A stretch of DNA of 64,000 nucleotides from Ruminiclostridium cellobioparum DSM 1351 = ATCC 15832 (GTDB lineage: Bacteria > Bacillota > Clostridia > Acetivibrionales > DSM-1351). The position numbers were made by a program, and so were the translations under genes. The stretch spans positions 248,001 to 312,000 of the forward strand of contig NZ_JHYD01000002.1 in assembly GCF_000621505.1 (NCBI RefSeq), in the 5' to 3' direction. The notes under the pieces were generated by a model that saw only the letters and a list, made by a program, of their open reading frames with translations, made no database searches and had not been told where the DNA came from. How positions within the stretch are numbered: the stretch's first letter is position 1; each line of letters begins with the position of its first letter. Shown in pieces: positions 26,847-34,572 of the stretch.

Positions 26847-26882
26847 GGCAGACCGGTTCCATATTAGTAAGCCAGGTCTGCC
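26847..26882 (-). terminator. Probable terminator downstream of the MFS gene
   Basis: Perfect 8-bp arms GGCAGACC (26847-26854) and GGTCTGCC (26875-26882), extended inside by GG-TT/AA-CC. On the minus strand it is followed by CTTGCAATTTTT. It would end the TetR-MFS transcript before the GHL10 gene. Confidence 0.5.
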
Positions 26883-26955
26883 TCGTAAAAAGTATGTCAA
26901 TACCTATTTACTTTTTCGATTAAAATCAATTATTAAATGACTCATGCAATATTTT

Positions 26956-28995
26956 TTAATCTTTTAAAACAGGCTCATGTGAAACAGGATCACGGTACAT
27001 CAACAGCAGTAAAATTGACAGCAGGCAGAAAACTGCCACAGTAAGGTACATTTGTTTGAAGCCCGTACTTAACGAAGTCTGAAACGATTGTTCAAGCTGA
27101 GGACCGATCCTGTCTATTTTTGCAAGGTAGTCGTTTTTAGCCTTTTCAAATTCACCGGGGATTACATTGTTCAGTTCTTCCATTTTGACCAGTGTACCGG
27201 CCAGTTTGCTTTTTTGCGCCTTCATGGCGGTTAGTGCCGCATCCCTACCCTGAACATCTGGACCGACCTGTCCCGGCCCGGATGCATCAGGCATGGCTTC
27301 CATCCTGGATATGGCAGTATCAATTCCTGTAATCCCTTTATTGATACCGTCAATGCCCTGTTTTATGCCGGAACGGATATCTTCAATAACCGCCGGTGTA
27401 TTCCGGTCAAACATGTATGAGGAGATTTCCTTTGCTTTGTCTTTTATATTTGTGACATCGGCTGTCTGCATGGACTTCAGCAAGTCAGCCGGAAGTCCTT
27501 CACCTCTGTTTATATCAAACTTCATGCCGGCGTTCATACTCAGATCGGGAATTTTCACATCCTTGAGCATATCTGCCATTCTTGGGTCCATTTTCATTTC
27601 CTCAAAGGTTTTGTTCAATTCCACTGCCTGGGATATAGCGGGGACAGAAGGCTGCGGCAGCAGATTCACAAGTTCGTGCTGAGCTACAATACCTGCCTGT
27701 GAAATAAACCCTATCATTATGGAGGGAGCAATAACAGTACCGATGGACCTAACAAGTGAAAGTGCCGCCAGTGCTGAATTTGCCTGCTCCTGCCTGGTAT
27801 TGCCCAGCATCATGTAGTTTAAAGGGGAACCCATTACGAAGCCCAGACCTGTTCCTATCAGAGCAAGACTGACCAAAACCGTTGCCAGGCTGTTGGCCTC
27901 TGTTGCCGCAAAAGCCAGGAACAGCGAACCTGCAAGTGATACCAGGAAGCCTCCTGTCAGTATTTTACCGGCACCGTACCGGTCCACCAGCTTACCGCTC
28001 ATAGGAGCACCTATGGCTGTAAATATTCCTAATACCGTTACAAAATATCCGCCTTTTCCGGTGGCAATGTGCAGTGCATTCTCGGAAAATTGAGGTACAA
28101 ATATCATACCCATCATGCAGACACCGACAAAAAAGCCTGTGATAAGAGTAATAAGTATTTGGGGTGATGTGAAATATTTCAGGTTAAGAATGGGATCCTG
28201 TGCCCGTTTTTCAATAAAAATAAAAGCGGGCAGTAAAATAACAAAAAATATTAAATACGGATAAACACTTGTGTTTTTTAATGTGTTTACGAAATCAAAA
28301 AAGTCTATATTTTTCAGGCCGTAAATCAGTGACAATATCATGGATACTATGACTACGGTACCCAGTAAGTCTATTTTACCCGGCTTTTCAGCAGTTTTGT
28401 TAACAGGCAGGAATATTATCCCAAAAACAATTATAGTAACACTGATCGGTAAATTGATATAAAAGAGGTATTGCCAGTTATCCATACCCCAAATGTCAAG
28501 TATGGCACTGCCCAGGGAGGATCCCAGTATGTTGGCCAAACCGTATACTCCTCCTAAAAGCCCCAGGGCCATTCCTCTTTTTTCTTCAGGAAAGGTGGTG
28601 CCAAACTCGGCATTTGCAACAGGCATTATTCCGCCGCCGCCGATTGCCTGTATGACACGGCCGGTCAGCAGCATCGGAAAGCTTTCGAAATTGGAGGAAA
28701 GACCGCAGATAAGAGAACCGGTTCCGAACAAAGTTATACATACAAGGTAGACATGCTTCCTTCCAATCCTGTCGGCAATTTTACCTGAAACAGGGATTGA
28801 AGCTGCATAAGCCAGAGTAAAAATAGTTATCATCCATATGCCGAGTTTGTCTTCAACACCAAGATTGGCCTGTATGACTGTTCTGGCGGGTGTTATGATC
28901 CCGGTGTCAATTGCCCCCATAAATACTCCCAGCATATAAAGCAGCATCAGCATACCCAATTTTGGTTTTGAATCGGAATTATTAAGTCGAACCAT
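26956..28995 (-). CDS. DHA2-type MFS efflux transporter with a long loop insert
   Basis: A 679-residue protein, about 200 longer than usual for the 14-segment DHA2 family. The first 430 residues are a normal transporter: GAIDTGIITPA, GKIADRIGRKH in loop 2-3, and the antiporter motif GLLGGVYGLANILGSSLGSA. Between segments 13 and 14 lies a hydrophilic, helix-rich insert (about residues 439-645) with methionine- and lysine-rich coiled-coil-like parts and a short proline/glycine stretch. One last membrane helix (GFKQMYLTVAVFCLLSILLL) follows. By family topology the insert faces outside. A TetR gene directly upstream is its likely repressor. AAAGGAGC precedes the ATG. Confidence 0.87.
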   Translation of the reverse strand: MVRLNNSDSKPKLGMLMLLYMLGVFMGAIDTGIITPARTVIQANLGVEDKLGIWMITIFTLAYAASIPVSGKIADRIGRKHVYLVCITLFGTGSLICGLSSNFESFPMLLTGRVIQAIGGGGIMPVANAEFGTTFPEEKRGMALGLLGGVYGLANILGSSLGSAILDIWGMDNWQYLFYINLPISVTIIVFGIIFLPVNKTAEKPGKIDLLGTVVIVSMILSLIYGLKNIDFFDFVNTLKNTSVYPYLIFFVILLPAFIFIEKRAQDPILNLKYFTSPQILITLITGFFVGVCMMGMIFVPQFSENALHIATGKGGYFVTVLGIFTAIGAPMSGKLVDRYGAGKILTGGFLVSLAGSLFLAFAATEANSLATVLVSLALIGTGLGFVMGSPLNYMMLGNTRQEQANSALAALSLVRSIGTVIAPSIMIGFISQAGIVAQHELVNLLPQPSVPAISQAVELNKTFEEMKMDPRMADMLKDVKIPDLSMNAGMKFDINRGEGLPADLLKSMQTADVTNIKDKAKEISSYMFDRNTPAVIEDIRSGIKQGIDGINKGITGIDTAISRMEAMPDASGPGQVGPDVQGRDAALTAMKAQKSKLAGTLVKMEELNNVIPGEFEKAKNDYLAKIDRIGPQLEQSFQTSLSTGFKQMYLTVAVFCLLSILLLLMYRDPVSHEPVLKD

Positions 28996-29014
28996 AAGAA
29001 GCTCCTTTATTGAA

Positions 29015-29587
29015 TTAATTTGTTGTCGTCAATTGGTTTATAAGAGCACAAAGCGAAGGTTTTATTTTAGCAAATCCGGCACTTTCGTTTGAATAGGAAA
29101 TAAGGATGTGAGAGATAATATCACAAATATCCAGGGTTTCCGGTGAGCTTTTTTGCATGTCACAGTAGGAATTTACCAGGGTTAAAACCTTTTCCGATAT
29201 CTGATTTCTCAGCAGAACTCTTTTCTCATTGAGTTTACTTACATTCATCTCTTCAGTATTTTCTATGGGATGATCTTGAAACCATTTACCATGAACGTTG
29301 ATCATAAAGTAATTTAATTCGTTGAATATAATTTCCAGTTTGTCGATTATCTGGGATGTATTTTTAGTATTTTGATCAATCCTTCTAAGCATAAGTTTCC
29401 ACTCGTTCATAAGGATTTCGGCAATAATCTGGTTTTTAGAACTATAGTAGTTATAGACCGTACCGGTTGCAACGCCGCATCTGGCCGCAATATTCCTGAT
29501 GTTTAATTCGGAATAGCCTGTTTCTTTGATCATTTGACGGGTTACGGCCAAAATATCCTCTTTTACATTTGTTAAATTTTTAGGCAT
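29015..29587 (-). CDS. TetR-family transcriptional repressor
   Basis: A 190-residue regulator. The N-terminal helix-turn-helix (about 8-55) reads NIRNIAARCGVATGTVYNYY followed by SSKNQII, the standard TetR pattern. The helical C-terminal ligand domain is unassigned. Start at 29587 has AAGAGGAGATAATT before it; the frame runs further upstream to 29710 but that part crosses a promoter-like region and a palindrome. It lies 19 bases before the MFS gene and most likely represses both, using the palindrome at 29606. Confidence 0.87.
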   Translation of the reverse strand: MPKNLTNVKEDILAVTRQMIKETGYSELNIRNIAARCGVATGTVYNYYSSKNQIIAEILMNEWKLMLRRIDQNTKNTSQIIDKLEIIFNELNYFMINVHGKWFQDHPIENTEEMNVSKLNEKRVLLRNQISEKVLTLVNSYCDMQKSSPETLDICDIISHILISYSNESAGFAKIKPSLCALINQLTTTN

Positions 29588-29605
29588 AATTATCTCCTCT
29601 TTAAT

Positions 29606-29620
29606 ATGAACAATGTTCAT
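29606..29620. promoter_or_regulatory. Candidate TetR operator
   Basis: ATGAACAATGTTCAT is a perfect 7-1-7 palindrome 19 bases upstream of the TetR start, between its promoter and ribosome site. This is the usual place for autoregulation by TetR proteins, and TGAACA-type half sites are common in the family. Confidence 0.6.
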
Positions 29621-29769
29621 TATACTTTGTTTTATTTTTTTTAGCAATAATAAAATTTTAATAATTGATAAATTACAGATACTATTTTTGTACTTTATTA
29701 TATTTTTCATATATAATTCTTATATAATTGATATATTGATATATGATTCGGGATTTATAACTTGAAAGG

Positions 29770-30459
29770 GTGATTGTAATAGAGATTAGTATTTTTGAAG
29801 TGTTGGGCCCAATAATGATCGGTCCCTCCAGCTCGCATACAGCAGGTGCCGCAAAGATAGCGCGCATTGCAAGGACGGTGGCCAATGAAGATGTAAAAAG
29901 GGTTGTGTTCGGACTCCATGGTTCCTTTGCCAAAACCTACAAAGGGCACGGTACCGATAAAGCGCTTGTGGCAGGGGTGCTGGGGATGAAGGAGGATGAT
30001 GAAAATATCAGAAATTCCTTTACCATTGCCGAATTAAACGGTGTGGATTACCAGTTCAGGGAAATCGATCTGACTAATGCACATGACAATTCGGTGCTGA
30101 TTGAAATCATAGACAGCAATAACAAGTATCATAAGGTCATCGGTGCGTCTATCGGAGGAGGAAGGATACTGATTACAAATATAGACGATTTTGAAGTGGA
30201 AATAGCAGCTGAAAATCCTGTTATCATTACAAGGAATAAGGATAAGAAGGGTGTTATCAGTGAGATAACCTCATTGCTGGCTCAAAACAACATAAATATC
30301 GCAGTCATGAGGGTCAGCCGCAAGGAGAAAGGGACGGAAGCCTCCACCATCATTGAAACCGATGACGAAATATCTCATGCTATCATCGACCAACTGTCCC
30401 AAATCGAATATGTGGATGATGTAAAGGTTATGAATTTTATGGATAATAAAGCACTTTAA
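29770..30459 (+). CDS. sdaAB: L-serine dehydratase, iron-sulfur type, beta subunit
   Basis: About 225-229 residues. The SdaAB domain opens with VLGPIMIGPSSSHTAGAAKI, has GSFAKTYKGHGTDKALV and GGGRI, and ends in an ACT domain (about 150-225: VISEITSLLAQNNINI, then MRVSRKEKG). With SdaAA it deaminates L-serine to pyruvate and ammonia using an oxygen-sensitive [4Fe-4S] cluster. The start is unclear. GTG at 29770 lies inside the ribosome site AAAGGGTGAT. The family usually begins M-S-I-F at the position of ATT 29785, ten bases after that site. An AUU start is therefore possible. Confidence 0.9.
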   Translation: MIVIEISIFEVLGPIMIGPSSSHTAGAAKIARIARTVANEDVKRVVFGLHGSFAKTYKGHGTDKALVAGVLGMKEDDENIRNSFTIAELNGVDYQFREIDLTNAHDNSVLIEIIDSNNKYHKVIGASIGGGRILITNIDDFEVEIAAENPVIITRNKDKKGVISEITSLLAQNNINIAVMRVSRKEKGTEASTIIETDDEISHAIIDQLSQIEYVDDVKVMNFMDNKAL

Positions 30460-30474
30460 ATATAAGGAGAGTTT

Positions 30475-31347
30475 ATGTACAGTAACGGCCGTGAGCTTTT
30501 GGAGCTCGCAAACAGCAGGAACCTGAGACTTTACGATGTCATTCTTGAGAATGAAATGAAAATATCGGAAAGGTCGGAGCAGGAAATAAAAGATGCAATG
30601 CGAAAAAGGTATAACGTCATGAAGGACTCGTCACAAAAAGCGCTGTCAGAACCTCAGGAGACAGTGGGAGGCATGATTTCGGGCGATTCCAGGAAAATAA
30701 ATGATTTTACGGAGGAAGGCAGGACCCTGTCAGGGGATTTTATGTGCAGGATGATGGCCAGAGCCCTTTCCTCCTGCGAAGTAAACGCTTCCATGGGCAG
30801 GGTGTGCGCCGCACCTACGGCAGGCTCCTGCGGAATAGTGCCTGCCGTCATAATCTCGGTGTGCGAGAAACTGGGTCTGGATGAGGAAAGCGCCGTCAGG
30901 GGACTGATCACCTGCTCCGGCATAGGCGCAATCATTGTAAAGAACGCCACTGTAGCCGGAGCAGAGGGAGGCTGCCAGGCCGAATGCGGTGTGGCGGCAG
31001 CCATGAGCGCAGCTGCGGTGGTTGAACTGGCCGGCGGCACACCCGAGATGAGCCTCAATGCAGCAGCTATAGCTTTGAAGAATATTCTGGGGCTCATATG
31101 CGACCCTGTTGCCGGCCTGGTGGAAGTGCCCTGCGCAAAAAGGAATGCATCCCAGGCGGTTAATGCGGTAACTTCTGCAGATCTGGCCCTGGCGGGCATA
31201 AAAAGCAATGTACCCTTTGATGAGGTTGTGGAGGCCATGTACAAAGTGGGGAAAATGCTTCCCTACCAGCTGAGGGAAACTGCCATGGGGGGATTGGCCG
31301 CTACTGAAACCGCCGGAAAAATAGCCGACGGTATCTTCAGGAGATAG
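30475..31347 (+). CDS. sdaAA: L-serine dehydratase, iron-sulfur type, alpha subunit
   Basis: A 290-residue catalytic subunit. It has the glycine-rich GRVCAAPTAGSCGIVPA segment (109-124) and the cysteines expected to hold the [4Fe-4S] cluster: C167 or C171 in GGCQAECG, C209 in LICDP and C220 in VPCAK. It follows sdaAB by 15 bases with its own AAGGAGAG site, so the two are co-expressed. Length is typical of the two-subunit Firmicute enzyme. Its role is serine catabolism to pyruvate. Confidence 0.94.
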   Translation: MYSNGRELLELANSRNLRLYDVILENEMKISERSEQEIKDAMRKRYNVMKDSSQKALSEPQETVGGMISGDSRKINDFTEEGRTLSGDFMCRMMARALSSCEVNASMGRVCAAPTAGSCGIVPAVIISVCEKLGLDEESAVRGLITCSGIGAIIVKNATVAGAEGGCQAECGVAAAMSAAAVVELAGGTPEMSLNAAAIALKNILGLICDPVAGLVEVPCAKRNASQAVNAVTSADLALAGIKSNVPFDEVVEAMYKVGKMLPYQLRETAMGGLAATETAGKIADGIFRR

Positions 31348-31390
31348 CAGTTTTCAACTGTTTGTGCGGATGGTACTGCACGGCAAAACA

Positions 31391-31438
31391 AAAAACCATA
31401 GGACCGGATGGAACCGGCTTATGGTTTTGCTGTTTTTT
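31391..31438 (+). terminator. Rho-independent terminator after sdaAA
   Basis: AAAACCATA...CCGG pairs with CCGG...TATGGTTTT and is followed by GCTGTTTTTT (31429-31438). The flanking A-rich side could also stop transcription arriving from the small gene on the other strand. Confidence 0.75.
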
Positions 31439-31502
31439 AAAATCATTTAGGTTACAATCAATTCACAATGCAGGATATGACTGCAGGGTTTAACTTAAAT
31501 AA

Positions 31503-31679
31503 TCAAACACTTTGGTCAAAATTGCCTCCTAAATTGGGATTGACACTGAGTTCCATCATTTTTGTAAGAGCCTGTGAGTCCTCTTCAGCAGCGTTCATTG
31601 CGAGTTTTGTTACGGCAAGGCTTGCTTTCTCGCTGACTGCGGCTTGTGACTTCAGCACAGATAAAGCTTCAATATCCAT
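31503..31679 (-). CDS. YjfB-type putative motility protein, 58 residues
   Basis: A short gene whose start is fixed by TAAAGGAGTGG ten bases before the ATG at 31679. The product begins MDIEALSVLKSQAAVSEKAS, has the conserved LAMNAAEEDSQALTKMME helix and ends NPNLGGNFDQSV. This is the pattern of the YjfB family (annotated as putative motility proteins) found singly in motile bacilli and clostridia. The biochemical role is unknown. It lies alone between sdaAA and the Hcy-MTHFR gene. Confidence 0.8.
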   Translation of the reverse strand: MDIEALSVLKSQAAVSEKASLAVTKLAMNAAEEDSQALTKMMELSVNPNLGGNFDQSV

Positions 31680-31832
31680 TTCAAAACCACTCCTTTATTA
31701 TTTCAAATATATCTAAACTCATATTATAATTTTACACCTTTCAACATTAAACTACAATATGTTCTTGTTTTTTATGGTAACTATAACAATGTATTCCTTG
31801 ACTGACACAATAACTAAACGTATAATATTTCA

Positions 31833-31878
31833 AAGGGTATAGGACTTGAGCCGGCAGGGCCCGGCACGGGTATCCCTT
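31833..31878 (+). promoter_or_regulatory. GC-rich leader hairpin before the Hcy-MTHFR gene
   Basis: AAGGG (31833-31837) pairs with CCCTT (31874-31878) around an inner GCCGG/CCGGC stem, ending 22 bases before the chosen ATG. It is too short for a SAM-I or cobalamin riboswitch, the usual controls of such genes, and I recognise no known class. Confidence 0.4.
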
Positions 31879-31900
31879 ATTATCCGAAGGAATGAATATT

Positions 31901-33679
31901 ATGAAATTAAATGTTACGAAACTATTTGAAAATAAAGATTATTTTCTGTTTGACGGTGCCATGGGCACCTATTATTCCTCCAGGCATGACAACAGCATTG
32001 CATGTGAGACTGCCAACCTGAACGACGGCCAGACGATTTTACGTATACACAGGGAATATATTGAAGCCGGTGCAAATGCCATAAAGACAAATACTTTTGC
32101 AGCCAACAGGTTTTCTTTGACCTGTGAGCAGTCAGAGGTGGAGCAAATCATAAAAAAAGGCTGGGAAATTGCCAATGCTGCCGTGAGAGACAGGGAAACA
32201 GCCGTTTTTGCGGATATCGGTCCCGTTCCAATACCACAGGGACAGGAAGAAGAGACGGAATACAAAAAGCTGGCTGATATATTTCTTCAATGCGGTGCTG
32301 AAAATTTTCTGTTCGAAACCTTTTCGCGTTATGATATTATTCTTGAACTGGCTGCCCATATCAGACTCAAAAAGCCTGATGCCGTTATAATTGCTTCCTT
32401 TGCTGTCTACCCCGACGGATATTCCAAAGAGGGGTTGTTTTTTCAGGATATATTTAAAAAGGTCAGTTCCAGCGGTCTGGTCAATGCCTGTGGATTTAAC
32501 TGTATCAGTGGTCCGGCGCATATGTGCAGACTGGTGGGCCAGCTGGATATAAAGGGCAGGCTGGTCACTGTCATGCCAAACTCCGGATATCCTTCCTCGG
32601 AAAGAGGCAGGACGGTTTACGTTGACAATTCCCATTACTTTGCTGAAAAAATGCTGGAACTGAAAAAGCTTGGTGTGAAAATACTGGGCGGCTGCTGCGG
32701 AACAACACCGCATCACATAGCCGTTACCGCAAAATTGCTGGCCGGCAGCGGAAGTGCAGCAGGCAATACCGGGCAGCAGGCTGATAAACAGGTTCTACCT
32801 GCAAATAGAAAGCCTTTGATCCAAAAGCTCATAGCTGAAAAGAAGCCCATTCTGGTTGAAATAGATCCGCCCTTTGATACAAACTGGGAGTACATGCTGC
32901 GGGATGCCTTCCTGCTGAAAACTGCGGGGGCGGATATGATAACAATTGCCGACTCGCCGCTGGCAAAATCAAGAGCGGACAGTTCAATGATGGCTGCCAG
33001 GCTGCAGCGGGAGGCAGGCTTGCCCGCAATGCCTCACATTACCTGCAGGGACAGGAATCTGCTGGGTATAAAGGCAACCTTGCTGGGCTTAAATATCGAG
33101 GGCATCAGAAATGTTTTGCTTGTAACAGGTGATCCCATTGCCATCATTGAAAGAAAGGACGTTAAGGGAGTCTACAGTATGAACTCCTCAAATCTGGCAA
33201 ATTACGTGTCAAGCCTGAATGACAACGTATTCGGTGAGGCTTCCTTTGAAATAGGCGGAGCCTTGAACGTAAATGCACCTAATTTCGATGCCGAGTTAAG
33301 ACGCTCTGTTAAAAAGATCGAAAATGGAATAAGCTTCTTCCTGACACAGGCAATATATACTGAAACCGCCGTAAATAATGCGGTCAAGGCTTTTGAAGTG
33401 TTAAAGGTACCTGTGTTTGCAGGAATAATGCCCATTGTGGGGTATAAGAACGCACAGTTTATAAATAACGAGGTTCCGGGAATAGACATAGATGCAGCTA
33501 CTGTTGAAAGCTTCCGGGACAAGAGCAGGGAAGAATCGGAAATTCTTGGTATAGAACACTCAATGAAGTGTATAAATAAATTGTATGAACATGTTTCCGG
33601 ATTTTATATAATGACACCGCTTAAGAGAATACATGTGGTTTGTGAATTAATAAAGAGGATTAAGGAGAAAAAGGTATGA
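31901..33679 (+). CDS. Bifunctional homocysteine S-methyltransferase / methylenetetrahydrofolate reductase
   Basis: A 592-residue fusion. The first half (about 1-285) is a zinc-dependent homocysteine methyltransferase barrel: FLFDGAMGTYY, GFNCISGP with C201, and GGCCGTTPHH with C265 and C266 as zinc ligands. The second half (about 305-592) is a methylenetetrahydrofolate reductase-type barrel (PILVEIDPPFD, ADMITIADSPLAKSRADS, NVLLVTGDP). Such fusions resemble B. subtilis YitJ. With the next gene it provides the methyl branch of methionine synthesis. Start taken at 31901 behind CGAAGGA; ATG at 31892 is in frame too. Confidence 0.9.
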   Translation: MKLNVTKLFENKDYFLFDGAMGTYYSSRHDNSIACETANLNDGQTILRIHREYIEAGANAIKTNTFAANRFSLTCEQSEVEQIIKKGWEIANAAVRDRETAVFADIGPVPIPQGQEEETEYKKLADIFLQCGAENFLFETFSRYDIILELAAHIRLKKPDAVIIASFAVYPDGYSKEGLFFQDIFKKVSSSGLVNACGFNCISGPAHMCRLVGQLDIKGRLVTVMPNSGYPSSERGRTVYVDNSHYFAEKMLELKKLGVKILGGCCGTTPHHIAVTAKLLAGSGSAAGNTGQQADKQVLPANRKPLIQKLIAEKKPILVEIDPPFDTNWEYMLRDAFLLKTAGADMITIADSPLAKSRADSSMMAARLQREAGLPAMPHITCRDRNLLGIKATLLGLNIEGIRNVLLVTGDPIAIIERKDVKGVYSMNSSNLANYVSSLNDNVFGEASFEIGGALNVNAPNFDAELRRSVKKIENGISFFLTQAIYTETAVNNAVKAFEVLKVPVFAGIMPIVGYKNAQFINNEVPGIDIDAATVESFRDKSREESEILGIEHSMKCINKLYEHVSGFYIMTPLKRIHVVCELIKRIKEKKV

Positions 33680-34470
33680 TAATAGTTGGTGAGAAATTAA
33701 ACAGTTCAATCCCGAGGATATTTGAGCTCATGAAGGCGAAAAATACTGAAGAACTCAAAAAAATTGCCGTAGATCAGCAAAACGCCGGAGCCGATTTTCT
33801 TGACATCAATACTGCGATTTTCAGAGAGCAGGAAATTGAAATGATGGAATATGTTCTCGGTATAGTGCTTGAGAGTACAGAATGCGGTATTATGCTGGAT
33901 TCACCTTCTCCGGCAGTGATTGAAAAGGCAATCGGGCTCATATCGGGAAGAGAAGTAATAATCAATTCAATAACTCTCCAGGATAGGATAAATGAGCTTT
34001 TACCGGTTGTAAAGTCCTATAATTCAGGAGTTGTATGCCTGCCCATAGATAAGGACGGTATTCCAAAAACAGCTGAAAAGCGGGTGGAAAATTCGCTTAA
34101 GCTGGTTGAAATACTTCAGGAAGCGGGAATTGCAAAGGATAAAATATATATTGATGTTCTGGCGGAAGCTCTTGCCGTTGATAACGAAAATGCCAGAACA
34201 ACAATAGAGTCCATAGCAGCCCTGAGAAAGGCACAGCCGGATATTCATATTATTTGCGGGGTTTCAAACGTATCCTTCGGTCTTCCCAAAAGGCCGGACA
34301 TAAATGCCGCTTTTCTTAACACGGCTATTTACGCCGGCCTTGACAGCGGTATTGTGGATATAACAAACCAACAGATACGGAGTACTGTATTTATTGCAGA
34401 AATGATTGCGGGTAGGGATGAATTTTGCATGGAGTATCTTGGCTATTTCAGAGGGCAAAAGAATAACTGA
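33676..34470 (+). CDS. Methyltetrahydrofolate:corrinoid methyltransferase (pterin-binding domain protein)
   Basis: A 264-residue pterin-binding barrel of the AcsE/MeTr/MetH-domain type. It opens with IIVGEKLNSSIPRI and has the QNAGADFLDIN and LDSPSPAVIEKAI stretches and the DVLAEALAVDN / ICGVSNVSFGLP segments of the family. It overlaps the previous gene by ATGA, so the two are translated together. In MetH the homocysteine and folate barrels are one protein with a cobalamin domain; here they are separate and no cobalamin-binding domain or corrinoid protein is encoded in the window, so one must come from elsewhere. Confidence 0.88.
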   Translation: MIIVGEKLNSSIPRIFELMKAKNTEELKKIAVDQQNAGADFLDINTAIFREQEIEMMEYVLGIVLESTECGIMLDSPSPAVIEKAIGLISGREVIINSITLQDRINELLPVVKSYNSGVVCLPIDKDGIPKTAEKRVENSLKLVEILQEAGIAKDKIYIDVLAEALAVDNENARTTIESIAALRKAQPDIHIICGVSNVSFGLPKRPDINAAFLNTAIYAGLDSGIVDITNQQIRSTVFIAEMIAGRDEFCMEYLGYFRGQKNN

Positions 34471-34572
34471 TCATAATTTTATATTCTGCTGTCAAGTTAA
34501 CATTTTATGTGATACAATATTTTACGAAGTTTACGAAAAGCGGAATAATTTGCATATTGGAGGGTACCACCC

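Noticed and set aside
30654-31244. Open frame of 196 codons on the minus strand
   Set aside because: It lies fully inside sdaAA, which has all family motifs; the antisense frame has no ribosome site and a composition rich in Ser, Ala and Pro as expected for a codon shadow.
31717-31900. SAM-I or cobalamin riboswitch before the Hcy-MTHFR gene
   Set aside because: The gap is under 190 bases and shows neither the S-box core nor the B12-box; only one hairpin is visible.
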